Origin: Endomychus coccineus
Lineage: Eukaryota; Arthropoda; Insecta; Coleoptera; Endomychidae
Length of the DNA: 64,000 bases
NCBI GenBank assembly: GCA_958510875.1
Contig: OY294069.1
Span: 5,704,001 to 5,768,000, forward strand
Direction of reading: 5' to 3'
The first letter of the stretch is position 1. Each line of letters starts with the position of its first letter. The notes under the pieces are model-generated. The model was given only the letters and a program-made list of their open reading frames with translations. It did not search any database and was not told where the DNA came from. This document shows positions 20,801-31,880 of this stretch, piece by piece. Both the position numbers and the translations under genes were made by a program.

Positions 20801-21780
20801 GGCCTGAAATAATTAAATGCTTTTTTTCTACAGTATTGAGGAAATTGAGTTATCATCATAGGCATACATAACAGGGAGGGGCATTCTTTTTTCCGTTATG
20901 TCTTTTAACGACTCATATTTTTCTAGTTCTAGACCTTCTGATACCTTCCTGATATGAATTAATATTTTTTTAGAGGTAGTTGACGTATCGCATACTCACT
21001 TATTGTTTTCAATTTCATAATTGTATCTTGAACCGTTTCGAAAATAATCACAAAAAATCGATCTTCAGGATTCACCCTCTAGCGAGCTGTAGCTCCCGTA
21101 AATAAGTGTTTCTTAGACCCTTGATTGAATGAACATTTTTCTTAAAATCATCTGAGGAATAAAATCCTGGAGTACATTACGAATATTTGCGGACATCCTG
21201 TAAGTATATTTTACAAGAACGTCTATTATTATTAAGGGGGTATCATTGTGGTCCCTTAATGCCTAGACCAAAGAACTTTTCTACAATCATTTTTCCGTTC
21301 TCGTTAAGCGATTTTTTTACCGATGATTCCGCTAAGCGTGCGATGATAATATGAATGTCTGATTAGGTACAAGCATTGTTTATCATCCGAATTTACAATC
21401 AATACATCGCACGTCAAACTGAAAATTTAATGTGCTGCATATTTATTGAATCCTCTGCATTTAGTTGGGAATAATTCAATCATAAAGGAATATAAAATTG
21501 TGTATAAAACCATATACGTCCATGATTATTATGATGGAGTATGCTGTAAAACGTCCAGTGAAAACGCATTAGTAAAGGAAAGTGCAATCGCGTTGTTATT
21601 CTAAAATAACATGACATAAATAATTTGTACCTCCAATATTTTATCTCGAATTTTATTAGTATTCGGATTCATAGCTCTAATTTATTGGTTTCTTTCATAA
21701 CATACAAATATTTGTAACCACATATAATAAAATGAAATCAATGTTTTGACCACATTCCGTTCTCATCACTCATAATAATT
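20801..21780. other. No gene; dispersed non-coding repeat inside
   Basis: The segment 20985-21195 shares ATCTTGAACCGTTTCGAA, GATTCACCCTCTAG and GGACATCCTGTA with 46400-46545. Its AATAAAATCCTGGAG part recurs inverted near 45345. This looks like a short non-autonomous element present in at least three places. Nothing coding seen. Confidence 0.45.
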
Positions 21781-21782
21781 AT

Positions 21783-22150
21783 ATCATCTTATGTACCAAG
21801 ACGCAGAGCACTCCCGGTAGAGCCATGCGACACTTAGAAGGTCTAGAAATTAGATACGAAGATGGTGCTGACCATCTTCAGGGCATTAGCCACCTACCCG
21901 TCACGACTAGGGGTTGAGTAAGTGACTGTTGTTCCACCTCGGACACCCGGTGAACACCGATCCCGCCTACTTCTGAAGCCGGGAGAACACCCTCGAGTGG
22001 GAACCGCTTCACTAGAATGACGTTTAAATAATATATAACGAAGTTAGTTTCAACCTCTCCAGGAACACTCTCGTATGGTAACTGCCCTTTGGTGGCCTGG
22101 CGAACACTAGTCAGTGTGACGTGACACGTGACACTGGGTGCAAAGGGCTT
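21783..22150. repeat. Long dispersed repeat, copy A (inverted relative to 34290-34660)
   Basis: Read as reverse complement, CGGTTCCCACTCGAGGGTG, CACCATCTTCGTATCTAAT and GTGCTCTGCGTCTTGG occur in the same order as at 34.3-34.66 kb. Within the unit a motif of the form GG(T)T(C)CCACTCGAGAGTGTTC is repeated several times at 50-120 bp intervals. It is more GC-rich than its surroundings and has no long frame. Element type not recognised. Confidence 0.65.
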
Positions 22151-22259
22151 TGGCCTAGGTATTAAGATACCCGAGAATTTTTTATATTATTAAGATACCG
22201 CAATACCCCCCCCCCCCCCAAATCAATAATAATGTGTAGAGTAGTGAAATAAACCACAA

Positions 22260-22480
22260 ATTTGAATTTACATGAGTTGCAGTTTGAGGGTAACAACCCC
22301 TTGTTTGCATTATTGTCCCCAAAGAGAATTTGAACAGGAAAATTTTGTTTTCTAATTTAGATTACTCTGATGATGGCTACTTGGCAGCTGAACGATCTTC
22401 GCCAATTCAATAGTATTTCCAGTGGATACGGGAAATTATTTCGTACTTATTAGTGTTACAGTGTATCTACAGTTCTGAAC
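22260..22480 (+). mobile_element. PLE-2 terminal repeat
   Basis: GAGGGTAACAACCCCTTG, then TTACTCTGATGATGGCTAC, then CAATAGTATTTCCAGTGGATA and a CTGAACTCTTTTA block occur in the same order as in the next copy at 22735-22945. Solo repeat with no coding part in this stretch. Confidence 0.65.
22370..22420 (+). ncRNA. Hammerhead-like core in PLE-2 terminal repeat
   Basis: CTGATGA followed by a stem II of GGCTAC...CAGCT and then TGAACGATC where GAAAGATC is expected. First box intact, second box one base off. Stem I was not resolved by eye. Confidence 0.4.
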
Positions 22481-22734
22481 TCTTTTAGTGCATTAGTTTT
22501 GCATTTTGTAAATATCCGGCAATATACATTTTTCAGATCATCACAAATGGTTAAGCGGAGATTAAAACTAATCGAATTTTTAATTATGGAAACAGTTATC
22601 CAAGGAATTCTTATTAGGATAGGAGAGGTCGTGCAAAATTGAGATTTTGTCATCCCTAGCCCTTGGCGACTTGGAATATTCTAAATTTCTTAAGTAACCA
22701 GTTTGCTGAGGAAATGTATAAACAGAATAGCAAA

Positions 22735-23600
22735 TTATTATATTCCAATTTATCTCCAGCTGATGGTAACCCCTTGTTTATTATTATCCCCAAATATTAT
22801 TCAAACAGGCACATTTTGATTTATAATTTACTTTACTCTGATGATGACTACTTGGTAGCCACCACTTCAATGGTATTTTTAGTGGATAGAGGTGATTATT
22901 TCTTATTTATAGTGTGATAATTCACAGTGTGAACTCTTTTATAGTTGATTAGAGTGAACTAAATTAGAAATATATGAATGTTTGAATACTATTTTGGATT
23001 AATAATGCGAACAAAGGGTTACCATCAGCTTGAGATAAATCTGAATTTACTAAATTGCTTTTTCGCTTATATGTTCTCATCCCTTCTAAATTTTATTGAT
23101 ATTTGTCGGTACCGTGTCTTAAAAGTAAGCTTTCTTTGGAAATGATGTGACCTGTATTTAAAACATGTTCTGTCAATGCTGATTTTTCATTATTATTTAC
23201 CTTCATATGGACAGAATGTTCTTTATAACGAGTTAAAATGTTCTTTAAAGTTGCCCAACATAGCAAATTCCGGATTGGGAACTTTATCAAAGGTCGGCAT
23301 GTCTAAATGGTTTTTTAGCTGAATGTTGAATCCATAAATGGGTTTTATCACAAATTCAGGAATCAAGTCATGGAATTTATTAATCATAAGTGAATTTCGT
23401 TGAATTATTTGAAAGTAATGGCTCTAATTTGATTAGCTGATTACGGTTTTGATTAGAAATGAACTTATTTATCAGAGATTTGTCGTAACCATTTTCCGTC
23501 GCTGATTACTGAAGTTTGTAAGCTTCCTTGTTATTCTGTCTCCACGGAATCTCTAATGATCTATGAACAATAATATTGAATGGAACTATTTTATTATTTA
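22735..23600 (-). mobile_element. PLE-2 copy with inverted terminal repeats and endonuclease part
   Basis: 22740-22940 carries a plus-oriented terminal repeat (CAGCTGATGGTAACCCC, CTGATGATGACTACTTGG, TTTTTAGTGGATAG, GTGAACTCTTTTA). At 22985-23060 the first part recurs inverted (GGGTTACCATCAGCTTG). Leftward of that, on the minus strand, is the PLE GIY-YIG coding part to about 23300 and further polyprotein-like residues (SLINKFISNQN) up to about 23600. The RT is missing. Confidence 0.7.
23093..23290 (-). pseudogene. GIY-YIG endonuclease fragment of PLE-2
   Basis: The 65-residue minus-strand frame contains LLCWATLKNILTRYKEHSVHMK and EKSALTEHVLNTGHIISKES, the R.KEH...SALAEH...TGH pattern of Penelope-like endonucleases. 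The Cys residues and the YIG strand preceding it are in another frame or lost. Degraded fragment. Confidence 0.7.
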
Positions 23601-24150
23601 TTACTAGTTTGTGTAGATTTAATGGTTAAGTGTGATTGGATCGTACTTATTACTGTAAAACAATCATTATTAAACCATTTTCACTGATTGGTAGTCAACG
23701 TAAAACTTTTCCTTTGGTTTATATAGAGTGAAATCAACTTATCCAAATTATGCAAAATTTCTGCCCTTGTTTTAGTAACATGGTGGTAAATTAGAAACAA
23801 AAAAGTGTTGAAACATCTCACGCATTCCATGTTAGATAAATTAGACCCTAGGGTGTACGTCTAATATATCTGTCGATTAATTCAAAATTTCACCAATAGT
23901 CATATCGATAAATTCGATTAGCTACGTTCCATAATTCCAAACGGAATGTTTGCTATTTTTTTTTCGTTCTACAGCTGCAGGTAACCCGTGATTACTTGCG
24001 TTTCTCTCCGGTAATTAATTTATCCGATGTCATTCGTCGTTGTATAGTAAACCAATTCACTTTCGAACACATGATACGTTTACTTATACGCCTAGATCGA
24101 GAATTTTCATAACTGCACTGTTAACAACAACACACACAATAAAACTCAAA
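23601..24150. other. No gene seen
   Basis: AT-rich; nothing recognised. Confidence 0.5.
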
Positions 24151-24560
24151 GTCACTTCTTGTTTACATTGTCCGCGAACTTACTCGTGGATAAATAAACT
24201 CTCGGTTGTACGGTAAGTACGCGGACGAAATTAAAACTCATTCTAACCGCAATCAAGGCGCACGTTTGCCATGTGTCAAATGAAGAAAAAAAAACGATCA
24301 TCTGCAAGCGATGCGTTGCAGCGGCGAACGATCGTGACAGCATGTGCCGAGATTCGCGAACTCCTCAACGACCGTCTGGGTATCGCGGAGGTAACCGCGA
24401 GAGAGTCGACTGGGTCGGTCACAGTCCCCTCTGAAATATGCGACAAAATAGTCACTTTAATTAGATCGTAGTTGTGACAATTATTGATGACCGTGAATTG
24501 TTTCGATCGTGACGGGTGCGACGTTTTATTAAGATCAAAGCTGGCTGTAGTCCTTATGTC
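24151..24560. promoter_or_regulatory. CpG-rich segment, candidate promoter / 5' UTR
   Basis: CpG dinucleotides are dense between about 24190 and 24470 (gcagcggcgaacgatcgtg, tatcgcggaggtaaccgcg), unlike the flanks. Both strands are open for 60-100 codons, which a G+C-rich non-coding stretch would also produce. A consensus donor (ACG|GTAAGT) lies at about 24211. A non-coding first exon of a host gene is a reasonable guess; no coding homology seen. Confidence 0.3.
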
Positions 24561-24924
24561 CGATGTCAACACGCTCTAACAGATCACCGAATGATAGAAC
24601 TAAAATAGAACGATTGATAGTCGTCATTAATCCCCAAATTACACACAACACATACACATTTAAATTCATTATTATCATAATCGTATGAATGGATTGTTTT
24701 GGTTGGCTTAAGTCCTTTTGCTTTGCCAACACAAGGGAGAAAATTCAAAAATGTAAATTTCAGCATAATGTAGTAAACTGTAATGGAATGATTGTGACTT
24801 CGAATCAATGAACTCTATCGTTAGTACCATCGACCTCATAAGGTCGGTACTCATAATAATAGTAAATGAAGGCCTTCACAGCTTTTCAATGTCATTCGTA
24901 TTTTAAACCGTTATGAAATAAATT
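24561..24924. other. No gene seen
   Basis: AT-rich; the last part may be the 3' tail of the following SINE. Confidence 0.45.
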
Positions 24925-25187
24925 GAGGTGGTAGAAATCTTTTATACGGGCACCATGTCGAGCTGTTCCACAACCCTTGAGCTAGTGTGGGAGTCCCCGA
25001 GTCAGAAGTTAATCACGTCAGATGTATCCAACTAAAAAACACCCCACCTCGTGTGTTAGGAGTCTCGCTGAGACATAGGTCCGATACCACTTTCTCTCGG
25101 GCCATCTGCCGTCTCTGATATTCGACCCGGCAACCGGAAGCCACAGCGATTAGAAAATTGCCCCTTCTACCACTGAGCTACCCGCTT
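24925..25187 (-). mobile_element. tRNA-derived SINE
   Basis: On the minus strand the element opens with GGGTAGCTCAGTGGTAGA, containing an RNA polymerase III box A (TAGCTCAGTGG). About 45 bp later comes a box B-like GGGTCGAAT (25119-25136). The rest of the unit (about 190 bp) has no tRNA likeness and ends near an AT-rich tail. A true tRNA gene is excluded because the anticodon arm and acceptor 3' side do not fold. Confidence 0.75.
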
Positions 25188-25865
25188 CTTTCTACGGATA
25201 TTAGCACCTATTTTATATATTCGAAGTTCCATAAGGGGTAGGTGTTAGCAGAACGTGGTTGAAGATGATCAATATATTTATCTTCGTGTGAAGTTTTATT
25301 TATTATTATGTTACATTAACTGTCTAGATAATCTACTACAAAAACATTAGTATGTTACCATGTAAATCTCAGTACATAGAACAATATAACAATATTATAT
25401 AACACAATTTCCAACAGTAGGTATGGAAAAATCTACTTCATCAATTCTAATGAAACTTCGTTGTAACACGTTTTCGGTGATGAGTAAATCGATTCTAACT
25501 TTAGTTTTAACATCGGATGCTGATTAACCAAGTCACAGTGTCTAGATATCACAAATGCGAATCATTAGATACACATTAACCATGATAAAATCATGTTTCA
25601 AAGAGACATCGGGCAAATATGACCATGCACTGGACTAACTCACTCGCTCATCACGAAATCTTCGAAACCATGGAGACGATCGACTTGAAACTCAGCAAGT
25701 AGGTTCCATATAAGACTTAGGCACCAGGCTCTGTCCCAAACCGGGTAAAGGGCATTCGATATGTTTTGAAGTTTTTGACAACTAATATAATCACGTACAA
25801 TTTACATCACCGACAGTTCCATAGATTAATGAATCATTATAACAGTTCAGACTGTCTATGGCACA
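25188..25865. other. No gene seen
   Basis: AT-rich; nothing recognised before the PLE-3 body. Confidence 0.5.
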
Positions 25866-25889
25866 CACTTCGATAAAGGAAACTCCACT

Positions 25890-27374
25890 GTGGTCATGAA
25901 TCGTTCAGATTATGATAACAAAATCCTGCAACCTCTGCAAACTAATTCCTATAAGCTTCTACCAAAAGATCCCACCTCCTCTATAGAACGTTCAATTTCA
26001 CAAATTATTCGTCATTCTTCCCTTCCTGATTCAGAAGAAAAATTTCTCATCCCCCATTGTTCAAAATGTCCCCGTTTATATGGTTTGCCTAACATTCATA
26101 AGCCCTCAGTTCCCCTAAGATTAATTGTCAGCACTATCAGATCTCCTACTTATAAACTCTCTCAATACCTGTCATCTATTCTCAAACCCCTTGTAGGTGA
26201 ATCCAATAGTTTTATCCTAAATTCCTTTCATTTCGTTGAAAAACTTCAAACGTTGAAAGTTGACCCATGCGATTTGCTCGTCAGCTTCGACGTTGAATCA
26301 CTGTTTACCTATGTTCCCATTCCAGACACCCTTTCCATAATTTCTCAATTGTAACCTATCAAAAACAATTCAACGGACTTGCTACCGTTAATTGATTTTT
26401 GTCTATCCTCCACATATTTTCTATACGATGGCAAGTTCTACGAGCAGTCCTCGGGAGCTGCCATGGGTTCCCCACTTTCCCCGATCATAGCTAATATCTT
26501 CATGGAAGCTTTTGAACAAGATGCCATTGACTCATCTGTTCTCAAGCCGAAATGTTGGTTTAGATATGTCGACGATACTTTCGTTATTTGGCAACATGGT
26601 CGCGAAAAGCTTGTTCCCTTCCTCAATCATTTAAATTCATCACATCCCAATATCCGTTCCACCATGGAAGTCGAATCGCAAGGTTCACTCCCGTTCCTGG
26701 ATGTATTGGTTAGTCGACAGACTGACGGTACTTTAGGACATTCTGTGTATCGGAAACCCACCCATACCGATAGATACCTAAATGGTCTTTCCCACCACCA
26801 CCCTGCCCAAAAGCAATCTGTCATAAACTCCCTGGTCCACAGAGCTGTCAACCTATATCAGCCTCAATCCTTAAAATCAGAATTAAAACATCTATCATCT
26901 GCCTTATTATCAAACAATTTCTCCCATTACAACATTCAAAAAGCCATAAAGAAATACACTTCATCTAAAATTCCAAATCGACCTGAGCCAGAAACCCTCC
27001 CACCTGCTTTATCCACGGCCTATCTTCCATATATTCAAAATATAACAGATTGAATTTCCAAAATCCTCAAAAAACATAATATTTCTACCCGTTTTTCCAC
27101 ACTTCCAAAATTATCTCAGTTTTACAAACCTATCAAAGATCCCCTTCCTCCTCTTCACTCAGAAGGTGTTTATAGCATTCCCTGTTCTTGCGGTAAAGTC
27201 TACATTGGTGAAACAGATCGTACAGTAGCTACTCGTGTGAAAGAACATGAGCGCTGTACAAGACTTCGTGACACCAGTAGATCTGCACTTGCGGAACACA
27301 AGTTTAACACAAATCATCAAGATACTAAAATTCTAGTCCGAGCTTCTACAAGCGAAAAATCCTTGAAGCTATAG
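25890..27374 (+). pseudogene. PLE-3 reverse transcriptase / GIY-YIG polyprotein
   Basis: One frame runs through the whole stretch, interrupted only by TAA at 26352 and TGA at 27051. In order it has: PRLYGLPNIHKPSVPLR, the RT fingers motif; LLVSFDVESLFTYVPI with the first catalytic Asp; EQSSGAAMGSPLSPIIANIFME; FRYVDDTFVIW with the catalytic YVDD; SLPFLDVLVSRQ; then GVYSIPCSCGKVYIGETDRT, the Cys-bearing GIY-YIG core, and RVKEHERCTRL, SALAEHKFNTNHQ. In PLEs the RT copies the RNA at a nick made by the GIY-YIG domain. Catalytic residues look intact; the stops and 5' truncation make it non-functional. Confidence 0.9.
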
Positions 27375-27611
27375 AAATCCTAAAACATCCGAATAATCTG
27401 AACCGTGACTCAGGATATTACCTTCCCAACATTTGGAAACCCATCCTCGAAAATTCAACTTCGCACATGATCGCACAACTGCAGGGTCAGGTGCCGGAAC
27501 GAAGTTAACCACCGAAACAAAGGCAGTGAACTATGTAGCGTGAAGGATTTTTCCTACAATAAATACGGCTACAGAAACCAGTAGAACCAGTTTCAGTTCA
27601 AGCCTCAAGCC

Positions 27612-27654
27612 TGCCCTGAAGATGCCACCTGTAATGGTTGCTCGAAACGTCGGC
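27612..27654 (+). ncRNA. Hammerhead-like motif in PLE-3 end
   Basis: TGCC, CTGAAGA, GCCACC stem strand and CGAAACGTC are intact. Stem II's other strand is changed (GGTTGCT) and stem I's partner reads GGCG. It follows the PLE coding region by about 240 bp, which fixes the motif as part of the PLE terminal repeat. Confidence 0.5.
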
Positions 27655-27720
27655 GTCAAGTCGAGCTATTGTGACGCGGAATCCATCCGGAAGACAAGAT
27701 TTTTCAAGATTAGCTGTCCG

Positions 27721-28385
27721 CGGAAGTCTACTATCCAAGATATGGCACACAGTACATAATACAGGTAACGTTTGCATGACAAAAAACGTTCGGGTGACAG
27801 ACAGCTGATTAATAGAGAGTCATATCAGGTCCGTCACAAACTATTCCAAAACATAGATATCCCTGTCAATTCAAATAAACTTTCACATCTTTCCACGTCT
27901 TTTTTTTGTACTCATTTAGAATTATATTGCTCAAAAAGGATCAGTCGGTTTCGCGACTTCATCGTCTACGTCTATGAAAATATATGATTAGACTGAAGTT
28001 TCTGTGCATTCTTTTCTGAAACCTTCAAATATAATTAGATAGTTAAATAGTTGTTGTTTACCGGATTAGTTGTTTTCTGTATAACACCGACCAATTAAAA
28101 TTATCTATCATTCATATTAATTAGGTTCAAGTACAAAATTATGTATGAAATTATGCCGAATGTAAATTAATCTTGATTATCATGAAACTCAGCTTCTTAA
28201 TAAGCAATAATAAAAATAGCATCTTAGTTATATCTACCATAATATGAATAAATATTTGGAAGTATTATAAATAGTTGGTGATTCAAATACCAGAATACTC
28301 TTGTAATTATTATTATCGGCTTTATATACCAGATAACTCGCTTGATACAAAACTTAAATCATATTTATCAAGAATAGGTCAATTC
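27721..28385. other. No gene seen
   Basis: AT-rich; nothing recognised. Confidence 0.5.
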
Positions 28386-28389
28386 GGCG

Positions 28390-28500
28390 CTAATTTTGAA
28401 ATTGTCGGCATCCGGATGGATTCCGTGTCACAATACACGACTTCAGCTGCCTGCTTCTTCAGGGCAGGCTTGAAATATGAACTGAAACTGACCTTCAGGG
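28390..28500 (-). mobile_element. PLE-3 end inserted in a P-type transposase relic
   Basis: The reverse complement reads CAAGCCTGCCCTGAAGA...GGAATCCATCCGGATG, the PLE-3 end with an internal deletion that removed the second hammerhead box. It cuts off the P-element-like frame at about 28500. Confidence 0.65.
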
Positions 28501-29045
28501 CTAATTTAACATTTTGACGTTCCGAATTTGCAGGAAAAAGAGCTTTCGAATTCAAAGAAAACGCATATTTCAACAATTGATCATGTTCTAGCTTATGCAT
28601 CTTAAAAAATGCATAAATCGAGGCAAAGTTCTCGTCTAAATGTTGGAATACTACATAATTTAATTGGGTTCTGAATTTATCCAATTATTTATTATACATT
28701 TGAGAATGTCAACCGAATAGAATAAATAAAATAATGGTCTTGAATTATCAATTGTATAAAGAAACACGATATTCATCTTGTCATGTTTAGAAACATTGTT
28801 CATGTCTTTGCTCTTATAATACAGAATATTTTGTATCCAATTTCTTCTAGTTTCAAAATAATTGGGTAAATTTACACTTACTGCGGTAACACTACGAGAA
28901 TATTATTGTTACCATGAAATCTTTCACAGGGATAGCCGATGACCATTGTTTCATCTCTAGGAAAACTAAGCATTTGAACTTCTGGCCGTTTGTTATGATT
29001 GCCCTTGCAGCTAGGGGCACAACATTTATTGAGCGTAATAAAAAT
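28501..29045 (-). mobile_element. P-superfamily (THAP) transposon relic
   Basis: On the minus strand KCCAPSCKGNHNKRPEVQ, then LSFPRDETM (28950-29040) fit the C2CH zinc-finger start of a THAP domain. Further downstream FRTQLNYVVFQHLDENF, KMHKLEHDQLLKYAFSLN and PANSERQNVKLALKV fit the middle of P-element-like transposases, where KLT..H....ER.NVKLA.QVFS occurs. The parts between are lost or shifted. The PLE-3 end truncates it at about 28500. No catalytic part remains. Confidence 0.6.
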
Positions 29046-29985
29046 AAAAACATCATTCAACTATACGTACGCCACAAAATGCTAGAAGAACCAGCATTCA
29101 CTTAGGTAGTCATTTTGCAACGCACTTTGGCTAGTCTTAACACTCTTATACACGCTTATTTACAGGTAAAAGCACTTTCCAATCACATAAAGACATCTAA
29201 GGAACAGGTGCAACATACAACTTTCGACAGAAATAGATATAATTTGTTGAATTGTAATATTCATCAAACTCAGTACCATCTACGCGCCATTACGACTAAA
29301 CGTTACTGTCATAAGCTTCATCTCATCGAATAAAATGCAGACAATTAAAAACAAAAGAAATATCGCAACACATGCCTGTTACATCCGCAAGTGATGAACA
29401 TCGCCTGGGATGTTCACTTGAGGTGACTACACGCCAGAAATGATACATAAAATTCACGATATCATCTTGAGTAATAGCCGTGTCAAAGCGTGCAAACTAG
29501 TTGAGGTCACATCACATAGCTCAGTGGTTCAAATTTTGCACGGGGAAGTGGATATGAAAAATGTTTTTTGCATCACAATCCTGAAGAGTTTATGGGTCGA
29601 AACATAACCGTATCCTCCAGATTCAATCCCCAGCGAATTTTCCTGCTAACAAACATGAAGAATTGACCAACCCTTGTACAATTCAATAGCATAGATTGGA
29701 AATTTTGATCAACAACAGACGAGAATGTTGAGAGTTGACTAACTGAGGACTCACCAGAACTCTGTATCCATCCTTCCTCAGTAAAACGTAGAGTATATGA
29801 ATACGAATATTCCACTTTGCCGATTGGAATGGTAATTAACTATTCTGCAAGTAACCTAGGTAAAGGCACATTGTTATAGAACGGACGTGTTGACTTTCTG
29901 GGTCAAGGAAATTCAAACAATGGATTAATATTCTCTCAAAGCAACTTGATCAAATATATTTATTTGAGTTACAGCGATAAGAATT
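29046..29985. other. No gene recognised
   Basis: Contains an 80-codon minus-strand frame (29573-29815) that matches nothing I know. A short hairpin with GATGAACATC/GGATGTTCAC arms lies at 29388-29420. Confidence 0.4.
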
Positions 29986-29989
29986 GTAG

Positions 29990-31880
29990 TTCAAGGCCAA
30001 TCATCATGCATTACACTCTCCTGTTTCTAATACCGCATATTCCAATATAGAAGATAATAGCGAAGGTCTCCTATCTAGCGTTACTCCAAAATACTTGAAC
30101 TGGTCGGTGAGCGCTGTTTGGTGGCCCTTCATCGTCGGCGCCTTGCATACATCCAGGTCCCTTGTTAATGTAAAGGATGTAAAGGCTACGGTAGCGGTTC
30201 TCCTGGGATATCTGATAAATATAAAGTGCGTTGGATCAATCCTCTACTTTCATGTAAATTACTTGGAGTATGAGAATCTTTCCATATTATTTATCAACAG
30301 TATATCCGTAGCCCTTTTTAATATTTTTGATTACACGAGAGGAAAACCTATGATGTCCGATGTGTGAGCCAGTGGTGAAGTGATAGGAGAGGAGATAGGC
30401 ATACGAATTTTTCTTGAAAGCTTGTATAGCTTATGAACATAATGAAAGACCACACTAGACCATATTACTTCCAACGTCAGCCAGGGCAATTCATCGTTTA
30501 ACATACACCCGACATGACATCTAACGTAACACACCTCTAACCTAACATTCTATATTCCAAAGTTCTATGACCTTGAACTATATGGCTGAGGTTAGCTGCT
30601 TCAGCTGTATACCCGGCTTAGGTGCCCCTTGATCAGGATGCTACGCGCGCAATTTCCGCTGCAGGACACGCTCAGTATAACTACTAAGTTCCACAACTTC
30701 TCTGTTCGATAGAAGATGAACACCGACCTTGGGAAAGATCTTCCTTCGATGTTCTAGAGAGGTTAATGAATTTGTGAGTGTGTGTGAGATCTGAACTCCA
30801 ATCATGTGTACAGAACCCCAGAACTGGTAAAATCAGTACTTCGTAGATTATGAGGAGCTGCTAAAATTTAAACTTTTTATAGAGCTGTTTTTGCAATGGA
30901 CCTCACATGATCATCCCGTGAGAGAGTGCTGATAGTTGTGATGCCAAGCATGGATATGGTGAAGCTCATAGGAATAGTTGTACCTGTCAACATCATATTG
31001 AGGATTGTAGGATCCACCTTCCTAGAGAAAATGCAAGCTTGAGTCTCGGTTTAATTAAACTCTACTAGATTATCAGATCCTCATCTCAAAATAGTTGCCA
31101 GATCATTATTAATAGCATCGACCTTTCTCTGTCTTGCTCCTCTGGCTTCATTGTATGATATACGGGCCCTGGAACAGGAGGCAGTATGGAGTGCATCATC
31201 TGCGAAGCTTGGAACAAGACATCTCCCTAAGAAATATCTATCTCGGAGAAAATTCGATAGTAAGCGACAAGATTGAAGCTGCAAACCATAAGACGGGAGA
31301 TTACCAAGAAGACCTTGGTGCCAGACTCAGTCAAATGCAATGGGGATATCCATTGCTACAACTAGAAAGTCCTCACATCTCTTAACAGATGTCTACCATA
31401 TATAAATTACAAAGGCAAGCAGAGCTCCTGTTGATATCTGCTGATAAAACCCATATCGCCAGTCGTTCACAATTTTTGAGCTTTCTAGGAGTTGGATGAG
31501 CTCGATGTTCCTTGCTTTCTATATCACTTCAGAGGTCACATATAATAATTCAATGGATCTATATCCATTGATAAGGGTCAGTTCCTAGTGGATCCAGTTA
31601 GGAATTTGCTGCAAACATTCCAACAATCACTTCAGCTTCTTTGGTTTGGGGAAAGAATGATCTGGAGGTTTTGTTCCTTCCAATTACCTTGGGGAAAGTC
31701 CAAAGCAAACGGGAGTTATTAGGACATTCGATAAGCTTTGATATGCCTCCTTCGATGCGTCTATTCCCGCGTTTAACATATTCTGTTCTGGTATCCAGAC
31801 AGAGGTTCCCGTGGCATCGACGGTATGTTTTGAACTGCCACCCTAGAACCGATTTCATTGTACCATGGTTCTGGTTTACC
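29990..31880 (-). mobile_element. Non-LTR retrotransposon RT region, heavily decayed
   Basis: Minus-strand pieces in order: SKLIECPNNSRLLWTF and FFPQTKEAEVIVGMFAANS near 31.6-31.75 kb (linker before RT); PSFADDALHTASCSRAR at about 31.2 kb, which has the catalytic FADD; a KVDAINNDLATIL helix; ILNMMLTGTTIPMSF and MLGITTIS near 30.95 kb; FKYFGVTLDRRPSLL near 30.1 kb (KYLGVTLD motif). Order fits an R1/jockey-type RT. Many stops and one or more internal insertions. Confidence 0.65.

Larger units (their letters stand above)
25866..27720 (+). mobile_element. PLE-3, longest copy in the window
   Basis: Covers the RT core, linker, GIY-YIG endonuclease and the 3' terminal repeat with a hammerhead-like motif. 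The start is truncated inside the polyprotein (DKGNSTVVMNRSDY, normally upstream of the RT fingers). Only two in-frame stops and an otherwise single reading frame mark this as a relatively young copy compared with the other PLE-3 pieces. Confidence 0.9.

Noticed and set aside
22206..22220. Run of C as a functional element
   Set aside because: Simple homopolymer, likely slippage; no context.
24271..24572. Open frames on both strands as a small gene
   Set aside because: Both strands are open because of high G+C content; no motif, no splice support for a coding exon.
25085..25187. A genuine tRNA gene on the minus strand
   Set aside because: Box A and B are present but no full cloverleaf forms and the sequence continues as a longer repeat, so a SINE head fits better.
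29388..29420. MicroRNA-like hairpin
   Set aside because: Only about 10 paired bases with a very small loop, too short for a precursor.
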